A stretch of 64,000 nucleotides of DNA from Lysobacter auxotrophicus (lineage in GTDB: Bacteria; Pseudomonadota; Gammaproteobacteria; Xanthomonadales; Xanthomonadaceae), in contig NZ_AP027041.1 in NCBI RefSeq assembly GCF_027924565.1, forward strand, positions 1,302,001 to 1,366,000, read 5' to 3'. A model generated the notes under the pieces. That model was not told the DNA's origin. It searched no databases and was given only the letters and a program-made list of their open reading frames with translations. Shown here piece by piece: positions 19,084-29,007 of the stretch. Each line of letters opens with the position of its first letter. The stretch's first letter is position 1. The position numbers were made by a program, and so were the translations under genes.

Positions 19084-20772
19084 ATGTGTTCGATCCTCGG
19101 AATATTCGGCCTCCAACCCGGCGACGATGTGCAGGCCCTGCGCCGGCACGCGCTGGAACTCTCCCAACGCCAGCGCCATCGCGGCCCCGACTGGAGCGGC
19201 GTGCACCTGGACGACGGTGCGATCCTCGTGCACGAGCGCCTCGCCATCGTGGACCCCGCCGGCGGCTCGCAGCCGTTGCACTCGGCCGACGGCGACCTCG
19301 CGCTCGCGGTGAACGGCGAGATCTACAACCATCGCGAACTGGAACAGTCGCTGGCCCAGGATTACGCGTTCCAGACCGGCTCGGATTGCGAGGTCATCAA
19401 CGCGCTGTATCGGCAGCGCGAGGACATCGGACAGTGGCTCAACACGCTCAACGGGATCTTCGCCTTCGCCTTGTGGGATCGCGCGCGGCAACGGTTCGTC
19501 ATCGCGCGCGATCCGATCGGCGTGTGCCCGCTGTACTGGGGGCACGATCGCGACGGACGCCTGTGCGTCGCCTCCGAAATGAAGGCGCTGGCCGACACCT
19601 GCGCGGACGTGGCGCAGTTCCCGCCGGGCCATTACTACGACAGCGACGTCGACGAACTCGTGCGCTACTACGAGCGTCCGTGGCGCGAGCATGCCGCCAC
19701 GGACGGCGTGGAGGTTTCCCGGCAGGAGCTGCGCGAGGCGTTCGAACGCGCCGTGCATCGCCAGCTGATGAGCGACGTGCCGTACGGGGTGCTGCTGTCG
19801 GGCGGGCTGGATTCCTCGCTGGTCGCCGCCGTGGCCGCGCGATTCGCGCGCAAACGCATCGAGGACAACGACACGACCGAGGCGTGGTGGCCGCGCCTGC
19901 ATTCCTTCGCCATCGGGCTGGAAGGCTCGCCCGATCTCGCCGCCGCACAGGTCGCGGCGAAAGCCCTCGGCACGGTGCATCACGGGTTCACCTACACGTT
20001 CGAGGAAGGCCTGGACGCGTTGCCGGAAGTGATCCGGCACATCGAAACCTTCGACGTGACCACGATCCGCGCATCGACGCCGATGTTCCTGCTCGCGCGG
20101 CGCATCAAGGCGATGGGCGTGAAGATGGCGCTGTCGGGCGAGGGCAGCGACGAGGTGTTCGGCGGCTACCTGTACTTCCACAAGGCGCCCGATGCGCGCG
20201 AGTTCCATGCCGAAACCGTGCGCAAGCTCGACGCGCTCCACAACTACGATTGCCTGCGCGCGAACAAGTCGATGATGGCGTGGGGCGTGGAGCCGCGCGT
20301 GCCGTTCCTCGATGTCGAATTCCTCGACGTGGCGATGCGCATGGACGCCGCGCACAAGATGGTGCGTCCGGGCCCGGGGGGGCGGCCGATCGAGAAGGCG
20401 ATCCTGCGCGAGGCGTTCGAGGGCTACCTGCCCGACGAGATCCTGTGGCGCCAGAAGGAGCAGTTCAGCGATGGCGTCGGCTACGGCTGGATCGATGGCC
20501 TCAAGGCGCACGCGCAGGCGCAGATCAGCGATCGTGTGTTCGCGGCCGCCGCGAGCCGTTTCCCCGTGAACCCGCCGCAGACGAAGGAAGCGTACCTGTA
20601 CCGGCACCTCTTCGAGCAGTTCTTCCCGGGCGTGGCCTGCGCGCAGACCGTGCCGGGCGGCAAGTCGATCGCGTGCTCGTCGCCGGCGGCGATCGCGTGG
20701 GATGCGGCCTTCGCGAAGATGGCCGACCCGTCGGGACGCGCCGTTGCAGGGGTGCACGAGGCGGCGCTCTGA
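19084..20772 (+). CDS. asnB: Asparagine synthetase B, glutamine-hydrolysing
   Basis: 562 aa. The N-terminal class II glutamine amidotransferase domain starts with the catalytic Cys2 (MCSILGIFG); the ATP-pyrophosphatase synthetase domain has the PP-loop LLSGGLDSSLVAA near 238-248. It converts aspartate, glutamine and ATP to asparagine, glutamate, AMP and PPi. The start at 19084 is fixed by the need for Cys at position 2 after Met removal. The gene stands alone on the plus strand behind the Asn-codon leader and terminator, so its expression is probably tied to the charging level of tRNA-Asn. Confidence 0.97.
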   Translation: MCSILGIFGLQPGDDVQALRRHALELSQRQRHRGPDWSGVHLDDGAILVHERLAIVDPAGGSQPLHSADGDLALAVNGEIYNHRELEQSLAQDYAFQTGSDCEVINALYRQREDIGQWLNTLNGIFAFALWDRARQRFVIARDPIGVCPLYWGHDRDGRLCVASEMKALADTCADVAQFPPGHYYDSDVDELVRYYERPWREHAATDGVEVSRQELREAFERAVHRQLMSDVPYGVLLSGGLDSSLVAAVAARFARKRIEDNDTTEAWWPRLHSFAIGLEGSPDLAAAQVAAKALGTVHHGFTYTFEEGLDALPEVIRHIETFDVTTIRASTPMFLLARRIKAMGVKMALSGEGSDEVFGGYLYFHKAPDAREFHAETVRKLDALHNYDCLRANKSMMAWGVEPRVPFLDVEFLDVAMRMDAAHKMVRPGPGGRPIEKAILREAFEGYLPDEILWRQKEQFSDGVGYGWIDGLKAHAQAQISDRVFAAAASRFPVNPPQTKEAYLYRHLFEQFFPGVACAQTVPGGKSIACSSPAAIAWDAAFAKMADPSGRAVAGVHEAAL

Positions 20773-20815
20773 TCGGCGGCGCGGCGGGCTGCGCTCGTGG
20801 CCCGCTGCGAAAGTC

Positions 20816-20835
20816 AATGCGACTGATTCTGATTA
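20816..20835 (+). promoter_or_regulatory. Possible Fur box upstream of bacterioferritin
   Basis: AATGCGACTGATTCTGATTA partly fits the iron-regulator consensus of repeated GATAAT-like hexamers and lies 55 bases before the gene. Several positions deviate, so this is tentative. Confidence 0.3.
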
Positions 20836-20890
20836 GGACGCGGCGCGGCGCGATCGGGCACCCTATGCGCCTTGCAAGGAGGTTTCCCCC

Positions 20891-21379
20891 ATGAAAGGCC
20901 ATCCGGACGTCGTCGACTACCTGAAGCAGCTTCTGCGCGGCGAACTCGCCGCACGCGACCAGTACTTCATCCATTCCCGTCGTTACGAGGACATGGGGCT
21001 GCAGTCGCTGTACGAGCGCATCGACCACGAGATGCAGGAAGAGACCGAGCACGCCGACGCGCTGCTGCGCCGCATCCTGTTCCTGGAAGGCGATCCGGAC
21101 ATGCGCCCGGAGCCGTTCGTCGCCGGCCATACGGTCGAGGAAATGCTGCAGCGGGACCTGGAAGTGGAATACCGCGTGCGCGCCGCGCTGGCCGAGGGCA
21201 TGGCGCTGTGCGAGCGCGCCGGCGATTTCGTCAGTCGCGAAATCCTGCGCGTGCAGCTGCAGGACACCGAAGAGGACCACGCGCACTGGCTGGAGCAGCA
21301 GCTCGGGCTGATCAGGCGACTGGGGATCCAGAATTACCTGACGGCGCGGTTGGCGCAGAAGGCGACGTCGGCGGAGTGA
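20891..21379 (+). CDS. Bacterioferritin, variant lacking the haem-ligand methionine
   Basis: 162 aa four-helix iron-storage protein. Ferroxidase ligands are conserved by numbering with E. coli Bfr: Glu18 ([11 protein letters not shown]), Glu51 and His54 (EETEHAD), Glu93, and the EEDHAHW segment. The residue that supplies the inter-subunit haem ligand in E. coli, Met52, is Thr52 here, so this subunit probably cannot bind haem in the usual way; non-haem BfrA-type subunits are known in other bacteria, often paired with a haem-binding partner. AAGGAGG precedes the ATG. The gene is alone between asnB and a REP pair. Confidence 0.9.
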   Translation: MKGHPDVVDYLKQLLRGELAARDQYFIHSRRYEDMGLQSLYERIDHEMQEETEHADALLRRILFLEGDPDMRPEPFVAGHTVEEMLQRDLEVEYRVRAALAEGMALCERAGDFVSREILRVQLQDTEEDHAHWLEQQLGLIRRLGIQNYLTARLAQKATSAE

Positions 21380-21401
21380 GGTCGCTCTCTTCTTCGCCCT
21401 T

Positions 21402-21473
21402 GTAGCCCGGGTAAGCCAAGCGCACCCGGGGGCTGTCACGCTCACCCGGGTGCGCTTCGCTTACCCGGGCTAC
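21402..21473. repeat. GTAG-type REP inverted pair (copy 3)
   Basis: Left arm GTAGCCCGGGTAAGCCAAGC (one change from the consensus), right arm perfect and ending in CTAC. It lies between the converging bacterioferritin and tpm genes. Confidence 0.9.
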
Positions 21474-21487
21474 AAATGCAGGCAGTG

Positions 21488-22147
21488 TCAGCCCTTGTGC
21501 GTAAGACGATAGACCGACGTGTACAGCGCGGTCACGCCTTCATCGACGAACCTCGGCTGCGTATCGAGGATGTCGCGACGCTCCAGCGTTTCGACATTCC
21601 AGTCGCGTCCATACAGCTCGCGCACTTCTTCTTCGACCACGCTGAAAGGCGGGCCGGCCTTCTCGTGCTGCGGGTATTCCAGCGTGACGAGCAGGCCGCG
21701 GCAGTGCGACGGAAGGCGCGCGTAAAGCTCGTGCACGTAGCGGCGGCGAAGGTCGGCCGGTAGCGCGATCAGCGCCGCGCGATCGAAGACCGCGCCGCAC
21801 CCGGCGAGCGCCGCCTCGTCCAGGCCGAACGCATCGCCGCAGATCAGTTCGATGTCGCCGGCGCGGAAATGCGTGCCGTACTTCGATTCGCTGATCTCGG
21901 GCGTCACGCCGTGTCCGGCGAAGAACGCCTCGATCGCGATGCGCGACAGTTCCACGCCCAGCACGCGATAGCCCTGCGACGCGAACCACGCCATGTCGAG
22001 CGACTTGCCGGCGAGCGGAACGAACACCTGCGTCCCCGGTTCAACGCCGAGGGATGGCCAATGCTTGAGCATCAGCGGCGTCGGTGCGTCCTGGTGGAAG
22101 CCGATCTGGTTGTCGGCCCAGCGTTGATGCCAGAAGTCGGGATGCAT
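21488..22147 (-). CDS. tpm: Thiopurine S-methyltransferase
   Basis: 219 aa SAM-dependent methyltransferase. The N-terminus (MHPDFWHQRWADNQIGFHQ) and VFVPLAGKSLDMAWFASQG motif are diagnostic of bacterial TPMT, which methylates thiopurines and, in some bacteria, selenium or tellurium compounds. The family SAM contacts GVELSRIAIEAFF and FDRAALIALP are also present. Normal length and intact ends. The biological substrate in this organism is unknown. It stands alone, converging with bacterioferritin and separated from parC by an inverted repeat. Confidence 0.93.
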   Translation of the reverse strand: MHPDFWHQRWADNQIGFHQDAPTPLMLKHWPSLGVEPGTQVFVPLAGKSLDMAWFASQGYRVLGVELSRIAIEAFFAGHGVTPEISESKYGTHFRAGDIELICGDAFGLDEAALAGCGAVFDRAALIALPADLRRRYVHELYARLPSHCRGLLVTLEYPQHEKAGPPFSVVEEEVRELYGRDWNVETLERRDILDTQPRFVDEGVTALYTSVYRLTHKG

Positions 22148-22195
22148 GGTTCGTCCTTGCTGGAGCGGCGGCAGCGTAATGGCATCCCACCCACC

Positions 22196-22302
22196 CGTCG
22201 CCCCGGCGAAGGCCGGGATCCGGGCTGTGGAGGTGCCAGTTCTCGTGTTGCCGCTCTCGTAACGTTGTGAGCCTGGATCCCGGACTTCGCCGGGATGACG
22301 GT
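22196..22302. repeat. Second-family inverted repeat pair
   Basis: Two diverged arms of the CCCGGCGAAGGCCGGGATC type face each other about 50 bases apart between tpm and parC. Together they could form a long hairpin. Confidence 0.7.
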
Positions 22303-22348
22303 GATATGGGGGGCTCGTTGCCGGGGAATGAAGCCCGCGCTGCGCGCC

Positions 22349-24592
22349 TTACTCGACCCCCAGCCCTTCCACCTTCTGCCACCCGCGCGGCAGCAGCCCG
22401 CCACGCGTTGCCCGCGCGCCGAGGTAGGTGTCGAGGTCCTTGAACGACAGCGACATCGTGCGTGCGCCCGATTTCACCACCAGCGTGCCGCCCGGCGACA
22501 CGACGGCGACGGCGACCACGCGTTCGGTGCCGAGCTTCGCCTTCGGGATGTCGATGAGCTTGTTGCCCTTGCCCTTGTCGAGTTCCGGCAGCTCACCGAC
22601 CGGGAACGTCAGCAGATGGCCGACGTTGGTGACCACCGCGATGCGATCCTGCTCGACGCTGCCGACCGCCGCCGGCTGCACGACCTTCGCGCCCGGCGTG
22701 AGCGAGAGCATCGCCTTGCCGGCCTTGTTGCGGCCGGTGAGGTTCTCGAAGCGGGTGACGAAGCCGTAGCCGTGGCTCGACGCCAGCACGAAGCGGGTGT
22801 CGTTCTCGCCGCTGGCGAGCGCCTGGAACGACGCGCCCGGCGCCGGCGAGAAGCGGCCGGTGAGCGGTTCGCCGTTGCCGCGCGCCGACGGCAGCGAATG
22901 CACGACGGTCGAATACGCCCGGCCCGTCGAATCCAGGAACGCCACCTGCTGCGTGCTGCGGCTCTTCGCCGACGCCAGCAGTTCGTCGCCTTCGCGATAG
23001 CTGAGCGATGCGGCATCGACGTCGTGCCCCTTCGCCGCGCGCACCCAGCCCTTCTCGCTGAGCACGACGGTCATCGGCTCGCTGGCGACCAGTTCGGTTT
23101 CGCTCAGCGCCTGCGCCGCACCGCGCGCGACCAGCGGCGAACGACGCGCGTCGCCGAACTTCTTCGCATCGGCCAGCAGTTCGTCCTTCACCAGCTTCTT
23201 CAGCTTGGCGCGGCTCTCCAGCGTGGCGACGATGCGTTCGCGCTCGGCCTTGAGCTCGTCCTCCTCGCCGCGGATCTTCATCTCCTCCAGGCGCGCGAGC
23301 TGGCGCAGCCGGGTTTCGAGGATGTAGTCGGCCTGGTCCTCGCTGAGCTTGAAGCGCTTCATCAGGACGGGTTTGGGCTCGTCCTCGGTGCGGATGATGC
23401 GGATCACCTCGTCCAGGTTGAGGAACGCGACCAGCAAACCTTCCAACAGATGCAGGCGACGCTCGACCTTGTCCAGGCGATGCTTGAGGCGGCGCGTCAC
23501 CGTTTCGGTGCGGAACGCCAGCCATTCGGTCAGCAGCGCCTTCAGGCCCTTGACCTGCGGGCGGCCGTCGCGACCGATGATGTTGAAGTTGACGCGGTAG
23601 CTCTTCTCGAGGTCCGTCGTCGCGAACAGATGGCCCATCAGCTGCTCGGCGTCCACGCGGTTGCTGCGCGGCACCAGTACGATGCGCGTGGGGTTCGCGT
23701 GGTCGGATTCGTCGCGGATGTCCTCCAGCCACGGCAGCTTCTTCGCGCGCATCTGCGTGGCGATCTGCTCGATCACCTTGCCCGGCGAGGTCTGGTAGGG
23801 CAGGGCGGTGATGACCAGGTTGCTGCCGTCCTTCTCGTACACGGCGCGGGCGCGCACGCTGCCCAGGCCCGTCTCGTACATCTGCTGGAGGTCGGCCGCC
23901 GGCGTGATGATCTCCGCCGCGGTCGGATAGTCCGGGCCGCGCACGTGCTCGCACAGGTCGCGCGTGGTGGCGTCGGGATCATCGAGCAGCCGCACGCAGG
24001 CGCTGACGACTTCGTTGAGGTTGTGCGGCGGCACGTCGGTGGCCATGCCGACCGCGATGCCGGTGGTGCCGTTGAGCAGCAGGTGCGGCAGGCGCGCCGG
24101 CATCCACGAGGGTTCTTCCAGCGTGCCGTCGAAGTTCGGCGTCCAGTCGACGGTGCCCTGGCCCAGTTCGCCCAGCAGCACTTCGGCGATCGGCGTCAGC
24201 TTCGCCTCGGTGTAGCGCATGGCCGCGAACGACTTGGGATCGTCGCTGGAACCGAAATTGCCCTGGCCTTCGATCAGCGGATAGCGGTACGAGAACGGCT
24301 GGGCCATCAGCACCATCGCCTCGTAGCACGCGCTGTCGCCGTGCGGGTGGTATTTACCGATCACGTCGCCGACGGTACGTGCGGACTTCTTCGGCTTGGA
24401 CGCCGCGTTCAGTCCCAGCTCGCTCATCGAATAGATGATGCGGCGCTGCACCGGCTTGAGCCCGTCGCCCAGGAACGGGAGGGCGCGGTCGAGCACCACG
24501 TACATCGAGTAATCGAGGTAGGCGCGCTCGGCGTACTCGCGCAGCGGAATCTGCTCGAAGCCGTGGAATGCCGGTCGGACGGTATCGTTCAT
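22349..24592 (-). CDS. parC: DNA topoisomerase IV subunit A
   Basis: 747 aa. With ParE it decatenates daughter chromosomes. The breakage-reunion domain is clear: catalytic Tyr127 in [10 protein letters not shown] and the quinolone region [16 protein letters not shown], where Ser87 and Glu91 keep the usual susceptible-type residues. The C-terminal beta-pinwheel carries repeats such as [18 protein letters not shown]. The start at 24592 matches relatives ([30 protein letters not shown] region). Transcribed toward tpm, with rnk 81 bases upstream on the same strand; parE is not in the window. Confidence 0.96.
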   Translation of the reverse strand: MNDTVRPAFHGFEQIPLREYAERAYLDYSMYVVLDRALPFLGDGLKPVQRRIIYSMSELGLNAASKPKKSARTVGDVIGKYHPHGDSACYEAMVLMAQPFSYRYPLIEGQGNFGSSDDPKSFAAMRYTEAKLTPIAEVLLGELGQGTVDWTPNFDGTLEEPSWMPARLPHLLLNGTTGIAVGMATDVPPHNLNEVVSACVRLLDDPDATTRDLCEHVRGPDYPTAAEIITPAADLQQMYETGLGSVRARAVYEKDGSNLVITALPYQTSPGKVIEQIATQMRAKKLPWLEDIRDESDHANPTRIVLVPRSNRVDAEQLMGHLFATTDLEKSYRVNFNIIGRDGRPQVKGLKALLTEWLAFRTETVTRRLKHRLDKVERRLHLLEGLLVAFLNLDEVIRIIRTEDEPKPVLMKRFKLSEDQADYILETRLRQLARLEEMKIRGEEDELKAERERIVATLESRAKLKKLVKDELLADAKKFGDARRSPLVARGAAQALSETELVASEPMTVVLSEKGWVRAAKGHDVDAASLSYREGDELLASAKSRSTQQVAFLDSTGRAYSTVVHSLPSARGNGEPLTGRFSPAPGASFQALASGENDTRFVLASSHGYGFVTRFENLTGRNKAGKAMLSLTPGAKVVQPAAVGSVEQDRIAVVTNVGHLLTFPVGELPELDKGKGNKLIDIPKAKLGTERVVAVAVVSPGGTLVVKSGARTMSLSFKDLDTYLGARATRGGLLPRGWQKVEGLGVE

Positions 24593-24673
24593 TTAAGCGG
24601 TACGGGCCAGGTGAGTCGGAATGCGGGGATTCTAAAGCGGCGCGTGCGGCAGCGGCCCGGCGCGCCGCACGGT

Positions 24674-25087
24674 TCAGCGATGCAGCTCGCCGGCGGCTTC
24701 GGGCTGGTAGCGGATCGACAGCACGCGCAGGCGGATCGTGCGCCCGCCGGGCAGCGGCCATTCAATCGAATCGCCCACGTGCAGGCCGAGCAGCGCGCTG
24801 CCCACCGGCGCCAGGATGGACACCTTCTCGGCGCTGCCGTCGGCATCGCGCGGGAACACCAGCGTGAGCTCGCGCTCCTCGCCGCTGGTTTCCTCGACGA
24901 AACGGGCGGTGGAGTTCATCGTGATCACGTCCGGCGGCATCTGCGCCGGCTCGATGATGGTCGCGCGTTCGAGCTCGGCCTCCAGCGCGGAGGTGTCGAC
25001 GTTCTGCGCGGCCGGGGATTCCAGCAGCGACTCGATGCGCTCCACATCCAGGCGCGACATCAGCAGCGGGGGCTTGGGGTCGGACAT
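24674..25087 (-). CDS. rnk: Regulator of nucleoside diphosphate kinase (GreA/GreB-like)
   Basis: 137 aa, matching E. coli Rnk (136 aa). It has the short coiled-coil N-terminal arm (SRLDVERIESLLESP and following) and the FKBP-like C-terminal domain seen in GreA (SILAPVGSALLGLHVGDSIEWPLPGG). Rnk binds RNA polymerase and influences nucleotide pools; unlike GreA it lacks the long acidic-tip coiled coil. The start at 25087 (MSDPKPPLLMSRLD) fits family length; an upstream extension is low-complexity. It may be co-transcribed with parC. A hairpin (25159-25178) lies in its upstream region. Confidence 0.88.
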   Translation of the reverse strand: MSDPKPPLLMSRLDVERIESLLESPAAQNVDTSALEAELERATIIEPAQMPPDVITMNSTARFVEETSGEERELTLVFPRDADGSAEKVSILAPVGSALLGLHVGDSIEWPLPGGRTIRLRVLSIRYQPEAAGELHR

Positions 25088-25158
25088 TGCAAATCTCCAA
25101 AGCAACGCGGGCGCCGCACCGGGTGCGTCGCCCGCAGAGGAAAATGTCCGGCGACCAT

Positions 25159-25178
25159 AGCCCCGAGCGGTCGGGGCT
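25159..25178. terminator. Perfect 8-bp hairpin between rnk and tRNA-Leu
   Basis: AGCCCCGA and TCGGGGCT pair around a GCGG loop, 72 bases upstream of the rnk start codon. Without a good T-run on either strand its role is unclear: leader structure or weak terminator. Confidence 0.35.
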
Positions 25179-25274
25179 TCAAGCCGACAATGCCGAACCG
25201 GCCGGTTCGGACGGGTCCGGGCGGGGGCATCGGGGCGGGGGCGCATCGAAAGTGAAAATTTTCGTGACGAGACG

Positions 25275-25305
25275 TTGACAAGGCGGTCCTCGCACCGCAA
25301 CATAC
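25275..25305 (+). promoter_or_regulatory. Likely tRNA-Leu promoter
   Basis: A perfect TTGACA at 25275-25280 is followed after 17-19 bases by an AACATAC-like -10 region, about 32 bases before the mature tRNA 5' end. Confidence 0.6.
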
Positions 25306-25336
25306 GCGGCCTCGCTCGGCGAAACACCGAAGCGAT

Positions 25337-25421
<85 letters not shown>

Positions 25422-25472
25422 ACTGATCTTGCTGGACACAGCACGCTGAATGGCCTTCGGGCCCGGCACAAG

Positions 25473-25503
25473 AACCCGCGCATCGCGCGGGTTTTTTGTT
25501 TTC
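25473..25503 (+). terminator. Intrinsic terminator after tRNA-Leu
   Basis: A 9-bp stem AACCCGCGC/GCGCGGGTT around ATC is followed by a T-rich tract (TTTTGTTTT), 51 bases after the tRNA. Confidence 0.9.
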
Positions 25504-25854
25504 CGGCTTTCCGGTGTGCGAGTCCGAAGCCCCTGGCCGGCGTGGCATCCCCCGATGGGGCGTGGGGCTGGAAGGGCGGCCCGATGTCGCAACGGGGCCT
25601 GCAGGAAACCGGCGAGCACTCGCGTCGAAGTACGCAGTGCTTCCGACGCGCATCCGCGCCGATGCGTTCCGCCGTCGCGGCAACGACGCATTGCATCCCT
25701 CGCGATCGCGCGTCTTCTTGTTCTTCCGCAACCGCCGCGCATCTTCTTCATCATCATCAACCGCCGTGCGCGTGAACGTCTCTGAACGTTCGTTTCACGG
25801 TGACATACCTGCGCGCTCGCAAGCTGAGGTCGTCCTTCGAAACGGCCTCACCTC
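25504..25854. other. Gap between tRNA-Leu terminator and glycan cluster
   Basis: About 350 bases with no supportable gene. Open frames here are low-complexity and lack ribosome sites. It must contain the promoter for the inositol-phosphate synthase gene. No direct repeat of the tRNA 3' end was seen that would mark an integration site. Confidence 0.4.
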
Positions 25855-27180
<1,326 letters not shown>

Positions 27181-27199
27181 CGCAGGCGGATGCGCGACC

Positions 27200-28084
27200 A
27201 TGATCGAGGCGGTGAAGTTCTGGAACGAGCCCAACAACAAATCGCACTGGGATCTCGAGCTCGATCCCGAGTGGCGCCTCTACGCGCAGATGGTGAAGAG
27301 CGCGGCGCAGGCGGTGAAAGCCGAGCGGCCGGACGTCCTGCGCGTGCTCGGCGGCATCTCGCCGATCGATCCCGCGTTCGTCACGCGCTTGCAGGCGCTG
27401 GAGGCAACTGCCGATCTCGATGCCGTCGCGGTGCACGGGTTTCCGCTGGATTGGAACCTGTGGTCGATCCACGACTGGCGCGAGAAGATCGCTGAAATCG
27501 AGGCTGTGACGCAATTGCCGGTGTGGGTGACGGAAGTGGGCGTGTCGAGCTTTGGCGCGGAGGAGGTGCAGGAGTTCGGCCTGCGCCGCACGGCGGAACT
27601 GCTGTGCGGTCGCGTCGATCGCATCCACTGGTACAGCCTGTACGACCTGCCCCGCGCCTGGGAGGCCACGACGCGCCACCGCGAAGCCGAGGGCTCCTCG
27701 TACTACCGGCATTTCCACATGGGCCTGCTCCGCGAGGACGGGACGCCCAAGCGCGCGCTGGAGCAGTTCGCGCAGTACACGCCGGAAATCGGCATCTGCC
27801 AGTGGTTCCATTTCGAAGACCATCGCCTCGACGACGCTGTCGCGTGGTTGCAGCGGCTGGGCGTACGGCGCCTGCGCACGGGGTTGAGCTGGGCCGATCA
27901 TCTGCGCCCCGACGCGGAGCGCTGGTTCGATCGCATGATGCGCAGGCTCGAAGGGTTCGACCTGACGATCACGTTCTGCTTCACGCCTGAATCCAAGGGA
28001 TTGCGGCCGCACCACACCAGTCCGCCGCAGGATCCGGTCGAATTCGCCGACTTCTGCGCCGCGATGCTGCGGCGCTATGCGTGA
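27200..28084 (+). CDS. Glycoside-hydrolase-like protein with apparently permuted TIM barrel
   Basis: 294 aa, related to beta-xylosidase-like (GH39/clan A) proteins. Two clan-A signature sites are present: FWNEPN with the putative acid/base Glu10 and WVTEVG with the putative nucleophile Glu112. Oddly, the part that normally starts such barrels (ICQWFHFEDHRLDDAVAWLQ, LGVRRLRTGLSWAD, TFCFTP, HHTSPPQDP) is at residues about 195-294, after the catalytic half instead of before it. Its last residues are those that would usually run into the FWNEPN strand, so the order looks circularly permuted rather than truncated. No signal peptide is seen. The stop overlaps the next gene's GTG start. Confidence 0.75.
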   Translation: MIEAVKFWNEPNNKSHWDLELDPEWRLYAQMVKSAAQAVKAERPDVLRVLGGISPIDPAFVTRLQALEATADLDAVAVHGFPLDWNLWSIHDWREKIAEIEAVTQLPVWVTEVGVSSFGAEEVQEFGLRRTAELLCGRVDRIHWYSLYDLPRAWEATTRHREAEGSSYYRHFHMGLLREDGTPKRALEQFAQYTPEIGICQWFHFEDHRLDDAVAWLQRLGVRRLRTGLSWADHLRPDAERWFDRMMRRLEGFDLTITFCFTPESKGLRPHHTSPPQDPVEFADFCAAMLRRYA

Positions 28085-29007
28085 GCGCGCTGGTGTCCGC
28101 AACGCCGGACGCGTGGCTCGAGCACATGCGCGCGGGACGCTGGGAACATGCCTGGCGCGTGAAGGATGCACAGCTGGAAGCGCGCCGCGACGAACCATGC
28201 TGGCATTGGCCGCGCCACGAGCAATACGTGTGGAACGGAGATCCGATCGACGGCCGGCGTGTGCTGGTGCGCTGTTATCACGGGCTCGGCGACACGATCC
28301 AGTTCATCCGCTACATGCCGCTGCTGCGCGAGCGTGCGCGCGAAGTCATCGTGTGGGCGCAGCCGAACCTGCTTGCGTTGCTGGCGCGAGTGAACGGTAT
28401 CGATCGTCTCCTGCCATTGCACGAGGGTGCGCTTGAAGCCGGTTTCGACGTCGACCTCGAGATCATGGAGCTGCCGCATCTGTTCCGCACGACGATCGAC
28501 TCGATCCCGTCGCGCGTCCCGTACCTGCATGCCTCGCCGCTGCCGATGCCCCACGACCGCAGCCGGGTGGCCGTCGGCCTGGTATGGAAGGCGGGCGACT
28601 GGGATGCGAGGCGCTCGATTCCCTACGCGACGGTGCGGCGGCTGTTCGCGGTGGGCGGCATCGACTGGTTCATCCTCCAGCCCGACGCGCGTGAAGCGGG
28701 GTGGCCCGGCGATGCGGGGCAATGGCCGGGCGAGCTCAACCTGCTCGATCATGCGCGCGCCCTGCGCGCGATGGACCTGCTGATCACCATCGACTCGATG
28801 CCCGCGCACATGGCCGGCGCATTGGGTGTTCCGGTATGGACGCTGCTCACGGACGATCCCGACTGGCGCTGGATGCTCGATCGCGACGACAGCCCGTGGT
28901 ATCCGACGATGCGTTTGTTCCGGCAGCGCCGCAGCGGCGAGTGGGGCGAGGTGATCGATCGCGTGTCCGCGGAGCTGTCCGGTTTCATCCAGGCCCGAGC
29001 CGGTTGA
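28081..29007 (+). CDS. Glycosyltransferase of heptosyltransferase (GT9)-like fold
   Basis: 308 aa. GT-B fold features resemble ADP-heptose transferases and the transferase modules found after TPR domains: GLGDTIQFIRYMPLL in the N-terminal half, VGLVWKAGDWDARRSIP at the domain junction and LITIDSMPAHMAGALGVPVW, the donor-binding segment, in the C-terminal half. It starts with GTG at 28081, overlapping the previous stop (GTGA), which indicates coupling. Its 3' end overlaps the convergent FrhB-like gene by 23 bases. Donor and acceptor are not predictable. Confidence 0.8.
   Translation: MSALVSATPDAWLEHMRAGRWEHAWRVKDAQLEARRDEPCWHWPRHEQYVWNGDPIDGRRVLVRCYHGLGDTIQFIRYMPLLRERAREVIVWAQPNLLALLARVNGIDRLLPLHEGALEAGFDVDLEIMELPHLFRTTIDSIPSRVPYLHASPLPMPHDRSRVAVGLVWKAGDWDARRSIPYATVRRLFAVGGIDWFILQPDAREAGWPGDAGQWPGELNLLDHARALRAMDLLITIDSMPAHMAGALGVPVWTLLTDDPDWRWMLDRDDSPWYPTMRLFRQRRSGEWGEVIDRVSAELSGFIQARAG

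Noticed and set aside
22349-24592. Possible quinolone-resistance changes in parC
   Set aside because: Ser87 and Glu91 in the GDSACYE segment are the usual susceptible-type residues.
27200-28084. 5'-truncated or frameshifted hydrolase pseudogene
   Set aside because: The seemingly missing N-terminal part is present at the C-terminus, and the start and stop are well placed within the operon.
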